A DNA stretch of 64,000 nt. Source: Batillaria attramentaria (taxonomy: Eukaryota > Mollusca > Gastropoda > Batillariidae). The DNA lies in the NCBI GenBank assembly GCA_018292915.2, contig JACVVK020000087.1, positions 963,501-1,027,500 of the forward strand. Direction: 5' to 3'. The notes under the pieces were generated by a model that did no database searches, was not told the DNA's origin, and was given only the letters and a program-made list of their open reading frames with translations. Shown here one piece after another: positions 1 through 11,716 of the stretch. Both the position numbers and the translations under genes were made by a program. How positions within the stretch are numbered: the first letter of the stretch is position 1; each line of letters opens with the position of its first letter.

Positions 1-289
1 ATGAGCGACAGTCACCACAGTGATCACTGCTAAAATGGAGCCGCCCCACGTTGTTGTTAAAAAAAATTCAAGACACACACATTTTGTGACACTGATGCAC
101 ATCAGTCCATCATTAGGTACGGTGTCGAAGCATTACAATTACTGTCGCAGTAGCTTGGTTTAGAGGATTTTAGACAAAACTGGTCCTTGAAAAACAACAA
201 CATCACAAAAACCCTGGCTTTCATTTAGAAAATGTAGCATAGCACTTGTGATCTGTCTCAAAGATGGCAACAGTAGCCTAATATGCTAC
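1..289. other. 3' flank of the acidic-protein gene
   Basis: Sequence just downstream of the minus-strand stop codon at 290. It should hold the 3' untranslated region of that gene. I see no AATAAA hexamer on the minus strand here, so the mRNA end probably lies outside the window. Confidence 0.4.
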
Positions 290-2065
290 CTATAAGAGGT
301 TGGTTAACCAAAGCGCTAAGCATAGAACAGCCATTGGTATTTGAAACTCAAGCCATGGGATAGGGAGTTGGATAGCAGCAGGCACAGAACCGGGAGACAC
401 AGGAGGTGAGCAGTATAGGGTGTCGTGCACAAACGCAGCGCATGCACACTTACAGAGGTCCCTTTTTACTCTCTCCCTCTCGTGGGTGAGCACGCTGCTC
501 GGTATGCGACGATCCTCAGCCACGCCGCGCTGCACTCCTGCCTCCCTCATCCTGCTGCAATCATACAAGATCTGCTCCCCCGTCTCCAGGATGAGGCATT
601 CTTTGACGCCAGGAGACAGCACGCGACAGACCTTGTAGTTGTTGTAATTCAGTGGGTAGTCGGGCTTGGGCGACGTGGCAAAAACGTCCCTGATTTGGCC
701 GTTTTCACATTCACCAGTTTCACCACTACCCACAGGCTTACCTTGGTTTTCAAGCATATCGTGATACGCCTGGCCGGCTTCTGCCGCATGCTGGTACAAT
801 GTTCTGGAGTCCCCGTGAAGCTCTTGTTCAGTCTCATTGCTGTCAGCTGTTTTATGGTCTGGGGAGAACTGTTCTGCTGCCGGCTGTCTGTTGTCGAGTG
901 CTTCATCAAGACTTGGTGGTTGTTCCGAGTCACGCATCAACTCATCAGTAGCTGCCCATTTCTCTTGGTCACCCTCGCTGTCTGGGGAAGATGAACGTTC
1001 CTGAAAACCTGCGTCTCTTCTCTGCATCTCCTGTTCACGGAGATCTCGCTCCTCGTCCTCACTGCTCAACTCCACTTTCTCCAGTTCTGGGAATCTGTTC
1101 TCCGGCTCAGGGTTCTGACCTGCCCCTACGCCATCGCCAAAGTCATCTTCAACCTGCTCACCATTTTCATCTGTCCCAGTGCCAGTGGCCAGCACCTTTT
1201 CGAGGACATCCTGAACGACACCCTGAACGGCTGCGTTGGGCTCTCTGGCACTGTACTCGCCACTCTGAAAGTCTCCATCATCGCTGTCAAAGTTTTGCGA
1301 CCCCAGACCCACCCCCTGGTCGCTGGCTACGTTCGAAACTCGGCCACCGGGGGAGGATGCGGGGGTCCTGTCGTTTCTGTCAGCGTCACTGTCGTCATCG
1401 CCGGAAAACCTCCCTTCCTCAGCCTCTTCCCCGTTCTCAGTCAGTCCCTCTCCTCTTGGGGAAGAAGCCGAAGCAGCTGCAACCGGTGATGGTGATCGAC
1501 GCTCCTTCTCATCACCGCTTCCTAGCTCTGCATCATCCTCCATGCTGCTGTCATGTCTCTGCTGGGCCTCAGTGTCACCGGCTGCAGCTACTGCTGAATC
1601 TCCGTCTCTCGTCTCTTCAGGTGCCTCTTCAGGTTCCTCTCCATCCTCCTCCCTGATTCTATCACCAGCTTCTGCCTGCTGGGTCTGCCCTTGGTGTGGG
1701 TGCTGCTCTCCTTCCGGAGGGGGTGTGGCCATTCGATCCCCACCATCTCCTAACTGCTGCGGTCTGCCCTCCTCCTCCTTCTCAGCGTCCTGTGATCTGT
1801 CTGAAGCAGCCGCCTGGGCCATGTGGCCATTTGAGTCCAGGGAAATATCCACCTGTCCTGCATCGCCATCACTCACGTTTCCATCACCGGCATCTACAGG
1901 GCTGCTGCTGGTCGCGAAGAGAGCATCTACAGCGGAGTCTCCGGCGGCCTCTTCCCTCTTTTCTGTGTCTGCTGTTTGTCTGCTGCCATCTTGGATTTGA
2001 GCAGTGCCGTTGGTGGCCTGGGCAGCCGACTGTTCCACTGTGTCTTTCTCTTCCCCTGTCTCCAT
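290..2065 (-). CDS. Acidic low-complexity protein, hypothetical (single coding exon)
   Basis: An uninterrupted 591-codon frame. I start it at the ATG at 2065 rather than the upstream in-frame Met, because a polypyrimidine run ending in CCAG (2067-2070) sits one base before it. That looks like a 3' splice site following a non-coding 5' exon. Residues 1 to about 460 are disordered in character, very rich in Asp, Glu, Ser, Gly and Gln with scattered acidic SDSD/SEDEE-like clusters. From about residue 468 the character changes: aromatic and Cys-containing segments (YNNYKVCRVL, CKCACAAF), then a short hydrophobic stretch ending the protein (MAVLCLALWLTNLL), which could be a weak tail anchor or a buried helix. 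I recognise no domain and propose no function. A long antisense frame also runs through this region; the minus frame is preferred for its length, splice context and composition. Confidence 0.6.
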   Translation of the reverse strand: METGEEKDTVEQSAAQATNGTAQIQDGSRQTADTEKREEAAGDSAVDALFATSSSPVDAGDGNVSDGDAGQVDISLDSNGHMAQAAASDRSQDAEKEEEGRPQQLGDGGDRMATPPPEGEQHPHQGQTQQAEAGDRIREEDGEEPEEAPEETRDGDSAVAAAGDTEAQQRHDSSMEDDAELGSGDEKERRSPSPVAAASASSPRGEGLTENGEEAEEGRFSGDDDSDADRNDRTPASSPGGRVSNVASDQGVGLGSQNFDSDDGDFQSGEYSAREPNAAVQGVVQDVLEKVLATGTGTDENGEQVEDDFGDGVGAGQNPEPENRFPELEKVELSSEDEERDLREQEMQRRDAGFQERSSSPDSEGDQEKWAATDELMRDSEQPPSLDEALDNRQPAAEQFSPDHKTADSNETEQELHGDSRTLYQHAAEAGQAYHDMLENQGKPVGSGETGECENGQIRDVFATSPKPDYPLNYNNYKVCRVLSPGVKECLILETGEQILYDCSRMREAGVQRGVAEDRRIPSSVLTHERERVKRDLCKCACAAFVHDTLYCSPPVSPGSVPAAIQLPIPWLEFQIPMAVLCLALWLTNLL

Positions 2066-5000
2066 TCTGGAAAAAAATACAAAATAAGCATGAAACTGAA
2101 ACATGTCCAAGCGCATCTGAAGTATGAGATTTGAGTAAATTTACGAACACAAATGGTGCTCTACATTCTTCACATGCAAAACAGATTAAACAACTGGTGT
2201 TATTATTTGAAATCCTGCCAAATACATATGATTAGTCTCCTGATCAACGGAAAAATACACTGAACTACTTGAAGATAAAATAGCGAACACATGTTGATGG
2301 AAAACATGGAAAGTTTGGATAAGAAACAGACAAACGCTTTTAACGCTGACAGTCTGACAGAACCAGGAGAGCCCGCTGAGCTGAGATTGAGTCAAACACC
2401 TGAGTAAATGGGGGAAAAGTTCTGGTGTTTGCAGGTAAATCAATAACACTAATCGAAATAATGAGCCCTCAAGCAGAAGGCAGACAACTTACACAAGTCA
2501 CCACTGCAAAGGCAACAGCAATTAAACCACCGACATGCCTGGACTCCTGTCCAAATCGGAACTTCTACAGTCAAAGAAAAAACATTTACCCACAGCTGAA
2601 GACCCCCCCAAAACTTGTCAGCCAGAACTGAAGCTACACATGTGATAAACAGGGCACTGTAAAAGTATCTTTGTTCAACTGCTAACACCTTGTCCTACAC
2701 AGTACACCCCATCTGGCCATGAAAGGAATGATTCTGTCAATATTTAATGAAGTGCTGATAAGAAGCTCTCCCTGACTCCAGTGTTCTGGAGGCTGAGCCC
2801 ATGAATTACATGAAAAATTAATCGCTGCACTAGCAGCCATAGCTGTAGGTGATTGGTGCTGGTTTACTCTGTGTGTGCATGTGTACATGCACATGTGCGT
2901 ACGTGTCTGTGTGTGTCTGACGTGTGTGTGTGTGTGCACGTAAGCATGCACAAACATGTACATATATATGCATTTGTGTGCATGTACTGCATGGACCACC
3001 ACTTCAAATACATGTATGATTTTGTGCTGCCTCACACTGAAGTGAATGAGAGCCGTGCATTTTTCCCATTCCATGAAAACCCCCACTGTGCCATGAAGCA
3101 GGACATACTCCGCTTTCACTCTAGGTCATTCAGCATGACTCATTGTGTGTAGAAGAGAAGAAAACAATATTAGAAAAAAGCCAATACCTGCATACACGTG
3201 TGTAAGAAAATTAGTTTTACTGCAATGAAAGCAAGGCCTAAATTTTCAACAAGGCTGGTTCTATTTTCAAACCCCCTTTCGTCGTTTGCAATATCATTTT
3301 CTGTTATTGGTTCACCTTATCCTTTTTTTTTTTTTTTTTACCACTCACATTGATCATATTTAGCAATAAGGCCTCCTTGCCTGGCTACTAATCTCATTTC
3401 ACGTACAATATTTCCCTGCTTACATTCAGCACCACCTCGAGGACTTTCCAAACAACGCGGCCACTTGTCGCTGGCCTGTCTAAGACCCTCCCAACCACAC
3501 ACTCCAAGTGAGAGTGGCTGCTAATGTCACCAGGGCACGCCTGTCTTATCGACCACTCCACCGGCCCTGATCTAGGGCCCTCCAGCCTGCAGGCCAGCCT
3601 TGAATGGCTGGCGGTAGTGGGCTCCGTTGACTACCTGTCCTTGCAGTGCCACAGGTGTACCAATACCATTCTTCTGCTTCAACAAGCGATGGATTATTTA
3701 TAACGAGGCAGGGTGCTGTACAGACAGGACTTCATAAATTAAGATATATATATATACATATATCAGTGTCAGGCATCGGTCATACTGTTAGACCAAAATG
3801 TTTCAAGATATCCAGTTACTTTCTTAACAAGACCTACATATACTGTGTCTTATCATTTTATCAAAAGTGGACCCCCCCCCCCCCCCCAAAGAAAAAAGAA
3901 AAAAAGAGAGTGTATACGTGTCTACTTATAGGTGTCACTTTTATACCTATCTGCACGCTGAAATCTTTTAAAAATTACATAAAAACTGTTCGTTGAAATC
4001 CAGTTCACACCGGTGATTCGATGTCCCAAATCATCCCTGTGTGATGGGGACTCTAAGCATCACGAGACCAAGACCATCTACAGGTGTAAGGTGCACCAGT
4101 GATCCAGTGGGTTCATCCACTGCTTTATAGCACCACATGCGGTGAATCAGTGTGAGTTTAACCCCTGTCCCACTCCCAGGCAGTTAAAACATTGTGCTTA
4201 CTCCAAAATATTGCCTATTACCTCTGGCTGTATGACCTGGAGCTGTTTGTGTAACATGTCCATCACAGTCAAGGATACACCAAATGTGGCTGACCCATCA
4301 TCATCATTAGCTTGCTTTACGTCCTAAGGCTTTTAGCCCTTAAGTTGTTCCTGGCCTGTGTCTTTGGCTGCTTGGCTGGGCGAGTGTCTTTGGGGTGTGT
4401 GAGGGCTGTTTTGCTTAGCTTTGGGCAACGTCAGAGGTTCTCTGCTTGGCTCTCAGATGCCTGGTCTGGGTTTGTTTTTCAGTGCCTCAGTCCGTAGTGG
4501 CTGACCCGGCAGTTTGACTGGATTAAATAGTGCCCAGCTGGACTCAGGGTAGCTGTCCTTTACCCCCACAACCTGCCTATTAGGGTCATCTCCAATCGCT
4601 CTTGTGGCAGGGACGTTAAACCCCCGCCTAACCAACCAACCTCAGTTGTGGTGCTAACAGGTACAAGTCTGTCCAACTTTGTGGGCACCTAAAACTGGCT
4701 TCTATCAATAAGCCTGTCACATAAACAGCAGTGAAAAAGCAAGCAAGCCCTTTTCCCCTGACAGCGTTGACGATAAGCTACGTTAATAAGAGCAGTTAGT
4801 ACGACCAAAAGGACCTGCAAAGAACAGTCACCACTGTGTCTGATGGTACACTGCATGCTAAAACGATCCTTGCAATGCAAACTGCAGCAAAACAGAGCAA
4901 AAGAAAGGTGCTTGAGTTCTGAAGCTGTATAACTTTATACTAACCTGCAACGGAGAACAAAATAAACAAAAACTATAAAATATAGAGATTTTTATTAATG

Positions 5001-5317
5001 GAAAATAGACATCTATCTGCTAGAGTATCTTGGCCAAAGATATGAGGGTCAGTGACTCACTGTTGTGTACTATACCTTGGCAAAAGACTTTGTACATGTC
5101 CAAGGAAAGAGACATTAGCTGTTTGTTTGGTTGGTTTTTTTTAATAGTACAGTCACTGAATCGAGAAATAACGTGATCCCATCAATTTTTGGTTATAACC
5201 AAAAATCTTTACTTCTCTAGAAGTACATACACTGCTTAAAGTTTCATACAGTATCACCATGATTATAAATCAGGAAGTCCATTCTGATTCTGCCACTGGA
5301 AAATCTATTCATGCCTC
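2066..5317. other. Intergenic, no gene seen
   Basis: About 3.2 kb without a supportable coding region. It holds a GT/GTGC-rich microsatellite (about 2860-2945), a poly(T) tract at 3320-3339 and a poly(C)-to-poly(A) junction near 3871-3905. A GC-rich stretch lies at about 3430-3650. The segment at about 4500-4640 ends in GGGACGTTAAACCCCCGCC, which resembles a mollusc SINE 3' end. Short frames here look random. Confidence 0.5.
4500..4640 (+). repeat. Possible SINE 3' fragment
   Basis: The end of this segment (GGGACGTTAAACCCCCGCC, then CAACCAACC) resembles the 3' end of the tRNA-derived SINE family S1 seen at 51.2, 62.4 and 35.8 kb (GGACRTTAAAC, then a C/A-rich tail). No tRNA-like head was found. 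Confidence 0.35.
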
Positions 5318-5497
5318 CCTTCTCTGAAGCAAAGGGGGAGGAAGCCGGAGTACCGGGTGAGAACGCCCGATGATCGGCCCAAATGAACAGTGCCTTATAT
5401 GAGAAGGAAATATTCTTTGCCCATAGTGGGACCTGAACTTGACCTCTCGCATCGGTGGCAAAGTCTTAACCACTAGACCTCCGACCACCCCCATAAG
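5318..5497 (-). mobile_element. tRNA-derived SINE, family S2 (5' part)
   Basis: Read on the minus strand it begins GGTCGGAGGTCTAGTGGTTA, an A-box-like pol III element. A B-box-like GGTCAAGTTCAGGTCCC follows about 40 bases later. The body (TTTCCTTCTCAT, GGGCCGATCATCGGGCGTTC, CTCCGGCTTCC) matches the copies at 52.2 and 55.8 kb. The 3' half of the family is missing here. It is the best preserved tRNA-like head of the family in the window. Confidence 0.7.
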
Positions 5498-7160
5498 ACC
5501 TATAAATAAATAAACAGCTGCATGCATACATATACAGGTATTTGAAATATAACAATTACAAGAAGCAAACAATAACACAAAATTTATAAAAACCCAACCC
5601 ATTTAAACTGCAGTATGTTTTCAAACACAAACATTGGGAAAAGGCTCTATTGCTGCAATTTCTATTCATTCCTGATCATGAGTAAACACTCTTCTAGTTT
5701 TCCACATGGTAAAGGTAATCCAGTAAGACTTAAGTTCAGCCCACTTGGCTTGGGTGCTCAAGGCCGCTGAGCGGTTCCTGAATCAGCGAATATGCTGTTG
5801 CCCAGCCAGCCATGAAATGAATTACTAGTACTTTTGGTTTCAGCTGTGGGCATGTCACCAAATATTGGCACTGCAGGTTCTGTCATGCTTGAGAGATTTT
5901 GACCAAGAAATGAGCGACACTCATGAATGCATGTTTTTAATCTGTACCTGCTGATACCAGCGTATGCAATAATGACTGTGTCATCTATTCCTTATAATAA
6001 TCTCAGTTGCAAATTTCTTCGCCCACAAATTTTACATCGCCAAGCAGAATTCAAAATGCTTATTAACTTGTTAATGCTACTACTTGCACAAGTCCTTGTT
6101 TCATACATATCTGCCGGAAGCTGGTGGTTTCTAATGAACCAGTTCTGCAAACGATGTGCATGACTGTGTTTCTGCATTTCTACATTGGCTGAATCTGTGC
6201 GTTGTGTGCAATGTCAATGCCAGTAAATTTAATCCCAACCAACAAAATTGATGTAACTGATCAACCACTGCCTAAACGGTCCCTATGCACGGCCGTCGGG
6301 GACTTGCCTCCCGTTCAGTCCAACTGAACAGCGACTTGTGAAATGCGCTTGCCACTGAAATTTGGTCGTCCGATTTATCAGCGATCAAGCAAGTCACTGC
6401 AAAAATGTTGGAATCGGTCGTTAATCTTCCACAAAATTGGAAAGCCGTCACGAGGTTCTGTGCCTATGCAGTGTGTTGTCAGTGGTACCAGATAGTGCAG
6501 ACGACTTTTTTGCGTCAGAAATTTATCAGAAGCCTTGTTGTCGACTGGAAAGAAACGATAATTACCTTCAGACTTGCTTGGCAACACGACTTTGCATGTC
6601 AGAACTCTGTATCCTGATTATCCGGAGACTGAGAACTCTAGCAACGAGTCGAAACACTTGGAAATCCACCTTTGTTTTCCTGCTTCGACTTGTCGAAGTT
6701 ATCCGGCGGGACCGGAAGTGATACAGACCATTGGCGGTCAACTCGGCCCACTACAGAGTCGGCCGACCATTCATTCGGCCCGTCTCAAAGTCAGGTCGAC
6801 CCAAAGAAGTCGGCAGGTCAACTAATCGGTGTTCATTTCGGTTGTTCAGTCTCAGTCGCGATCTGGTTTTCTGAAACGACAAGTCTTTATTCAAGATTGG
6901 CATTCAAAAACATTCACTGACACACCTGCAGGCATTCAGGAGAAGATGGACTCTTCAGTTGTCCGAGGAGAGAGCCTTGAAAATGTCACCCCGCCGCCTT
7001 TATTGTGATGCACTAACTTAAAAACTCTTTCGGGTTTTATCACACATACAATAATAATAATAATAATGGGCCTATCTCTAAGACTAATCTCTACACGCCC
7101 TACAGTCAACAGTATTCTCAAACTGAAAAAAAAGGTAAACAAAAAAAAAGCCGGGAAACC
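5498..7160. other. Intergenic, no gene seen
   Basis: No supportable gene. The stretch 6270-6830 is richer in CpG than its surroundings and has short open frames on both strands with no recognisable motif. A cluster of TCGGCC words lies at about 6735-6800. Confidence 0.4.
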
Positions 7161-7170
7161 TGACGTGCGT

Positions 7171-7223
<53 letters not shown>

Positions 7224-7310
7224 ACGCACGCACGCCGGCACTGGCACACACACACACACACACACACACACACCGTGGCACACACTGACACACCGTGGCG
7301 CGCGCGCACA

Positions 7311-7367
<57 letters not shown>

Positions 7368-7375
7368 TGACACAC
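7171..7375. repeat. Compound (CA)n microsatellite
   Basis: Three blocks of CA dinucleotides separated by short CG-rich and CACCGTGG interruptions. Apparent proteins of alternating Cys-Val or Thr-His on the two strands are artefacts of this repeat. Confidence 0.97.
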
Positions 7376-8571
7376 TTCATTGTGACATATTCACCGTGAA
7401 GTGTTCTCACGTTTCCAGGGGAACCTGTCTACACTGTAGTGACTACAGTCTCTGAGTCGGCTGCACGTGCTGAAGCCAGTCTAGGTGGCTGCGTAGATAT
7501 CTTAGCGTGAGTTTTTGTCACGGTGAATTTGTCACTTACTTGGACTGAAAATTTCGTAGCTGTAGGACGTCAAAATGTGTCTGCTCTGCACTGTTCTCCT
7601 TTTCTTCACATGATTTTCTCCCCCGCCTCTTCAATGCGTTGTGCGGTTCCAAACCATTTGGCAATGAAAAGTTCTTTGCTAGTCAGGTTGCCTTTTTGAA
7701 GTCCAGAATAGAGTTTTCATTCTCATTTGGGTTGGACTGGCTCACTGCCACCTACAACTGACTGGACTGCCACTTTGAAGCACTGACTGGCCTGGTCATC
7801 ATACAAACGTACGTGGTTTTCAGTGATACTCACGATTTGCTGCAGGATTTATGCAGGATATGTTGTCCACTAGGTGACATTATAAATTAGCTCATGCGTT
7901 ATTGCGCGAAGTTTCTCCACGGCGCAACACGTGGTAATGATGTTTGACTCTGGTTGGCTATGCTGAGTGACCAGCTACAGTAATCCGGCAATGATCCACA
8001 CAGTAAACTCTTTTGCTCTACCCTTGAGGTTCTTTTAGGACAGGTATGTAATGTATGTATTACCATATTATTTATTTTATGCATTGTTAAAACTCATGTT
8101 CCTTCCTTCCTTTATGTGCATGGCGTTGTCTCTTTCACAGATGACGTAGCAAGGACGTGTTGAAGACAACTGTATCACTGAGTCTCCCGCAACAGCGTCA
8201 GTCCACGACAGCAGCATATCCGTCTACAACAGCAGCAGTCCACAACGGCATCAGCCCATAACAACGCCAGCAAAGCCAAAGTTCTTGAGGTTGAAGCAAG
8301 TGCGTTAATTCATGGTCTGAGTGAAAGGGCTTCTAAAGAAGGGTAAGTACACGCAGATTCGCTCATGTGAAACCTCACTTTTTCCTCTTTTTCTTTTTTT
8401 TAATACTTTTTTCCCCTCGATAGTCAATAGCTAGTTTCACCGCTTTTCAACCCGTAATGGCGATTTCAGAAACACGAAAGAACCTAAAAAGATCAGCTCA
8501 ACGTCTGAAATTCTTGCTGGAATTCGAACCCACAACTTTCAACCGATCACATGTCCGAAGCCGAGCCAGGT
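7376..8571. other. Intergenic, no convincing gene
   Basis: A segment at about 8140-8343 has an acceptor-like CTTTCACAG before it and a strong GTAAGT donor after it, and is CAG/CGT rich. All three frames contain stops, so it cannot be a simple internal coding exon. A tRNA-like piece with GGAATTCGAACCC at 8518-8530 suggests a further minus-strand SINE fragment near 8510-8570. Confidence 0.4.
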
Positions 8572-8613
8572 GGGGGTGGGGGTGGGGGTATGGGACTTTA
8601 ACGTCCTCTTTCA

Positions 8614-9084
8614 AGAAGCAGACAGACTGGCCAAGTCTGGCAGCAGAAAAGAGCAACCCCAGCAGGCAGTCTCCTACACAGAAGCCAAGACTCTGGTAAA
8701 ACATCAGTACAAGACAATCTGGACGGCGCAACACAATCCCCCATCTAACGACCAGATGCCACAGCTCCAGCGTTATGAACAGACCACCATCTTCAGACTA
8801 CGAACTGGACACTGCAGACTGCGTGCCCACCTGTGCCGCCTTGGGCTGTCACACTCACCAGACTGTCCGTGCGGAACAGCCCCTCAAACCCCGGAACACA
8901 TTCTGCAGTCCTGCCCCCTCTTCAAAGAAGCAAGGATACAACACTGGCCGAACGGAGCCACACTGGCAGAGAAACTCTGGGGCAGCAAAACAGACCTCTT
9001 GAAGACCACTGCTTATATAAAGACCACAAACCTAATCATCTGAGGCGGAGTCCAGAACAGGGAACGCAGAAGAAGAAGAAGAAG
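8614..9084 (+). mobile_element. 5'-truncated LINE nested in the SINE
   Basis: This 471-bp insert lies between two copies of a 14-bp target duplication. It encodes the C-terminal end of a non-LTR retrotransposon polyprotein (see the pseudogene entry) and ends in a short 3' untranslated region with an AAG-repeat tail (about 9068-9084). Tails of simple repeats and a C-terminal Cys-His motif are typical of the I/Nimb/R1 side of the LINE tree. Confidence 0.8.
8615..9043 (+). pseudogene. LINE polyprotein C-terminal remnant
   Basis: The open frame reads into the tail of a non-LTR retrotransposon. It contains YEQTTIFRLRTGHCRLRAHL, then CPCGTAPQTPEHILQSCPLF, the Cys/His arrangement (C-x-C...H-x4-C) found after the RNase H domain in I- and R1-like elements. 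Endonuclease and reverse transcriptase domains are absent because of 5' truncation, so it cannot move by itself. Confidence 0.75.
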
Positions 9085-9231
9085 AACGTCCTCTTTCACC
9101 TTGTCTGGGTGATATCAAAACGAGAAAAAGGCCAGCACAAATATTTGGCCCCAACCATGCTGGATTCGAACTCACGACCCGAGTATTGAAAGTCCATCGC
9201 TCTACCTTTCGGCTGTTCCCTGGCGCCCCGA

Positions 9232-11359
9232 TAGCAAATTAGCAAAAATCATACATTCACTTTTATAGAGTTGAGGGATGCACCTCGTGTTTTGTTTGCT
9301 GTGCATGTTGTGTGATATTTGTATTTGATGTGGTGACCTAGCTGACAATAAAGGTAAGGCCATGTCTTGTATTGTCCGTTTGCATTGCAGTGGGGGAGGT
9401 CCGTTCGCATTGCAAGGTAAGAGAAAAGATCTTTCCCCTACGGAAAGATCTTTGGTACTCTGAGAGAAGAGAGTTGTCACGTGGCAGTGAAGGGGTTGCG
9501 GTGGGGTTGGGGTTGGGGAAGGTGGAGGAGGGAGGTGGGGGTGGGGGAGAGGAGGGGGATGGAGGGGAGGGGGGTAAAGCATTCGTTACATCACATGACG
9601 TCAGTGGCGGGAAATCTAGTGGTTTCTCCCAGTACCCCATCTCCCTGTGCAGAAGAGGCCAGCATTGGTCAAACCCCGACTGTCGACTGCCAGCCGTGTG
9701 GTGTTTTGGAATCTGCTTCTCAACTCCACCAGATCTGGGCAGTGTCACAAGTTGTGTTAGGCCCATCTGTCCTCTGTGTTTGTACTGACTTGGAATATTT
9801 CCCTCATCGGTGAAGGTTTCCGAAGCTGTAAGTTTGTTTTCCGACTGCTTCCAGCTATGTGCACAACAAATTACCGCACAGATACCGCTTTTGACCGTTT
9901 TACCGTTCCTAACCGGTTTAATGTCTTTACTCTGTTAGTTTCAGTAGCCGCCCGCGGTCTCCACTGAATTGTGATGCACAAAGTGTATGATTTTACTGAC
10001 TGCCGGGACAGATTTTTCTCTTTTACGTTTCACAGTTACCACAGACATTCAATCTCTCTCTCGCTGTGTCTGTCTGTCTGTCTCCCCCTCCCCCCCCCCC
10101 ACACCCACACGCGCGCGTGCACACCGTGACTGACCCCCCCCCCCCACACACACACACACACGTGTACACCAATGCACACACACACCGTGCACACGCACTT
10201 TTTTACGGCCTTTGCTTCGGTCACAATCACTATAGTAATCACAACTATGTGCGTGCACTTCAGCTCTTCTACATACACACACACTGACATACACATGCAC
10301 GCAAGTGCGTGCACGCACATCGCTCAGTTTTTCGTTTACAGTATAAGCCTGGCTATATGTGTCAAGTGCGTGAAATCCATGTCTAAGTGTGTACATACAT
10401 CTTTGTGTTCCGCTAGAAAGTTGTACAAAGCAAGGAAGCAGAGCAACCTTTATTACGAATGCTGTGTAAACGAATTGAAATATAATTATGTACATCTGTA
10501 GCACAGTCGGCTTCGGTTAATGTCTGATCATTGTTCCTCCATGAGATGCAAAGCCTATACATTTGGTTTTTTTTTTTTTTTTTTTGGTTTAGTTTTGTTT
10601 TGTTTTGTTTTTGGGTTTTTTTTTTTTTTTTTTAAGCTTTTTGTGTTTTGTGTTGTATGTTTCCTTTTTTTCATTCTCGGTATGACCTTTGTTGTCATGA
10701 GAAACTGGGGCTCACTTGTCTCTGCGCTAATAATGAGACTAAAGAAATCACAACTAGGAAATATAATGAAGGAATGTTAAAAGAGTTCAAACCTTCGAAA
10801 CGGCCTGCGAGCCCGGCTTACAAGTCCTCTTTTTGATTCCCTTAAAAATTAAAAATAAAAATAAAACAAGCCAACAAAAGCAGGTTGTCACTGAGCGAAA
10901 AACCAATCGAGCCATAGTGTCAATTAAAACTGCGGTCTTGCTTATGTATGTACATGTACCTCGATTTTTTTTGATTTTTTTTTTGTTTCTTTGCCGGGAA
11001 CACCGGCAGACCATTGGCTAAAAGACAGCCAGACTGTCAATATTGATGTGATGTAACCTTTGTTGTCACGAGTAGCCATGATGCTGTCGTTCAACTAAAA
11101 CCATCTCACTGGTTAGTAATGAATGCCAATGAAAACAAAAATGGATGAGGGTGACATGCGCAGCCGAGTGGTGGTGGATGTAATTTTATTTTAGTCATAA
11201 GTGGATGAGTATTTATGTCTAGAAAAAAAAGACGTTCTGCGTAAAGCTAGTCTGTAGTTTCGGCTCACTCATAGCTACAATATGAGCAACTCCCGGGAAA
11301 TTGGAGAGTTGTGGGCGCCGTCTCTACGGAATTGCCGGAATTTGTCTCTGTGCTTGAAA
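9232..11359. other. Intergenic, low-complexity rich
   Basis: No gene supported. Contents: a small perfect hairpin around 9427-9455 (GATCTTTCC ... GGAAAGATC), a G-rich purine tract at 9480-9575, a CRE-like TGACGTCA at about 9597-9604, C- and CA-rich runs at 10084-10310, and T/G homopolymer mixtures at 10566-10635. Confidence 0.45.
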
Positions 11360-11715
11360 GTGCATACTCTGCGACTGTGGGATCCACTCACAGTCGAGGA
11401 AGAATGCCACCAGAGGGCATGGTTGAGAGAGACTGAGCTTGAATGAGGAAGGACACAAGATGCGCCATTTTATTGAAGCTTGCCTCGTCACAGATCTGTG
11501 GGTTCCACTCATGACCGGGGAGGACGGAATACCACTAGAACTGGAATGGTTGAGCGTCTCCGAGATCTGTGGCCACGTTAGATCTGTGGGTTCCACTCAT
11601 GACCGGGGAGGAATACTGGCATGATTGAGCGTCTCCGAGATCTGTGGCCGCGTCAGATCTGTGGGTTCCACTCATGACCGGGGAGGAATACCACTAGAAC
11701 TGGCATGGTTGAGCG
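11360..11715 (+). repeat. Tandemly multiplied SINE S3 3' end
   Basis: Four units of roughly 60-80 bp, the last three very similar (starting near 11490, 11579 and 11653). Each carries GATCTGTGGGTTCCACTCAT, then GACCGGGGAGGA, and an ACTAGAACTGG-type or shortened block. The same words in slightly different form (GTGGGTTCCACCCAT, GGGAGGAACACCACTGGAGC) end the full SINE S3 at 26.6 kb, so this looks like a SINE tail amplified in tandem. Confidence 0.65.
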
Positions 11716-11716
11716 A

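Larger units (their letters stand above)
8572..9231 (-). mobile_element. SINE family S1, split by a LINE insertion
   Basis: The two ends (8572-8613 and 9099-9231) form one minus-strand SINE. The B-box-like words (GGATTCGAACTCACGACC on the plus strand), the GGCCAGCACAAATATTTGG block, the GTGATATCAAA block and the TTTAACGTCC tail match the S1 copies at 51.2 and 62.4 kb. A LINE fragment interrupts it. The 14-base sequence AACGTCCTCTTTCA is present on both sides of the interruption (8600-8613 and 9085-9098), the mark of target-primed insertion. Confidence 0.8.

Noticed and set aside
991..1656. 221-codon plus-strand frame
   Set aside because: It lies antisense to the 591-codon acidic ORF and reads its complement; no start context, splice support or motif.
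7066..7455. Long Thr-His and Cys-Val frames
   Set aside because: They are translations of (CA)n/(GT)n in different frames; the same happens at 10.1, 31.3, 42.4 and 51.8 kb.
8140..8343. Internal coding exon with acceptor and GTAAGT donor
   Set aside because: All three frames contain stops; only a part from about 8200 onward is open. Could be a non-coding exon, but there is nothing to support it.
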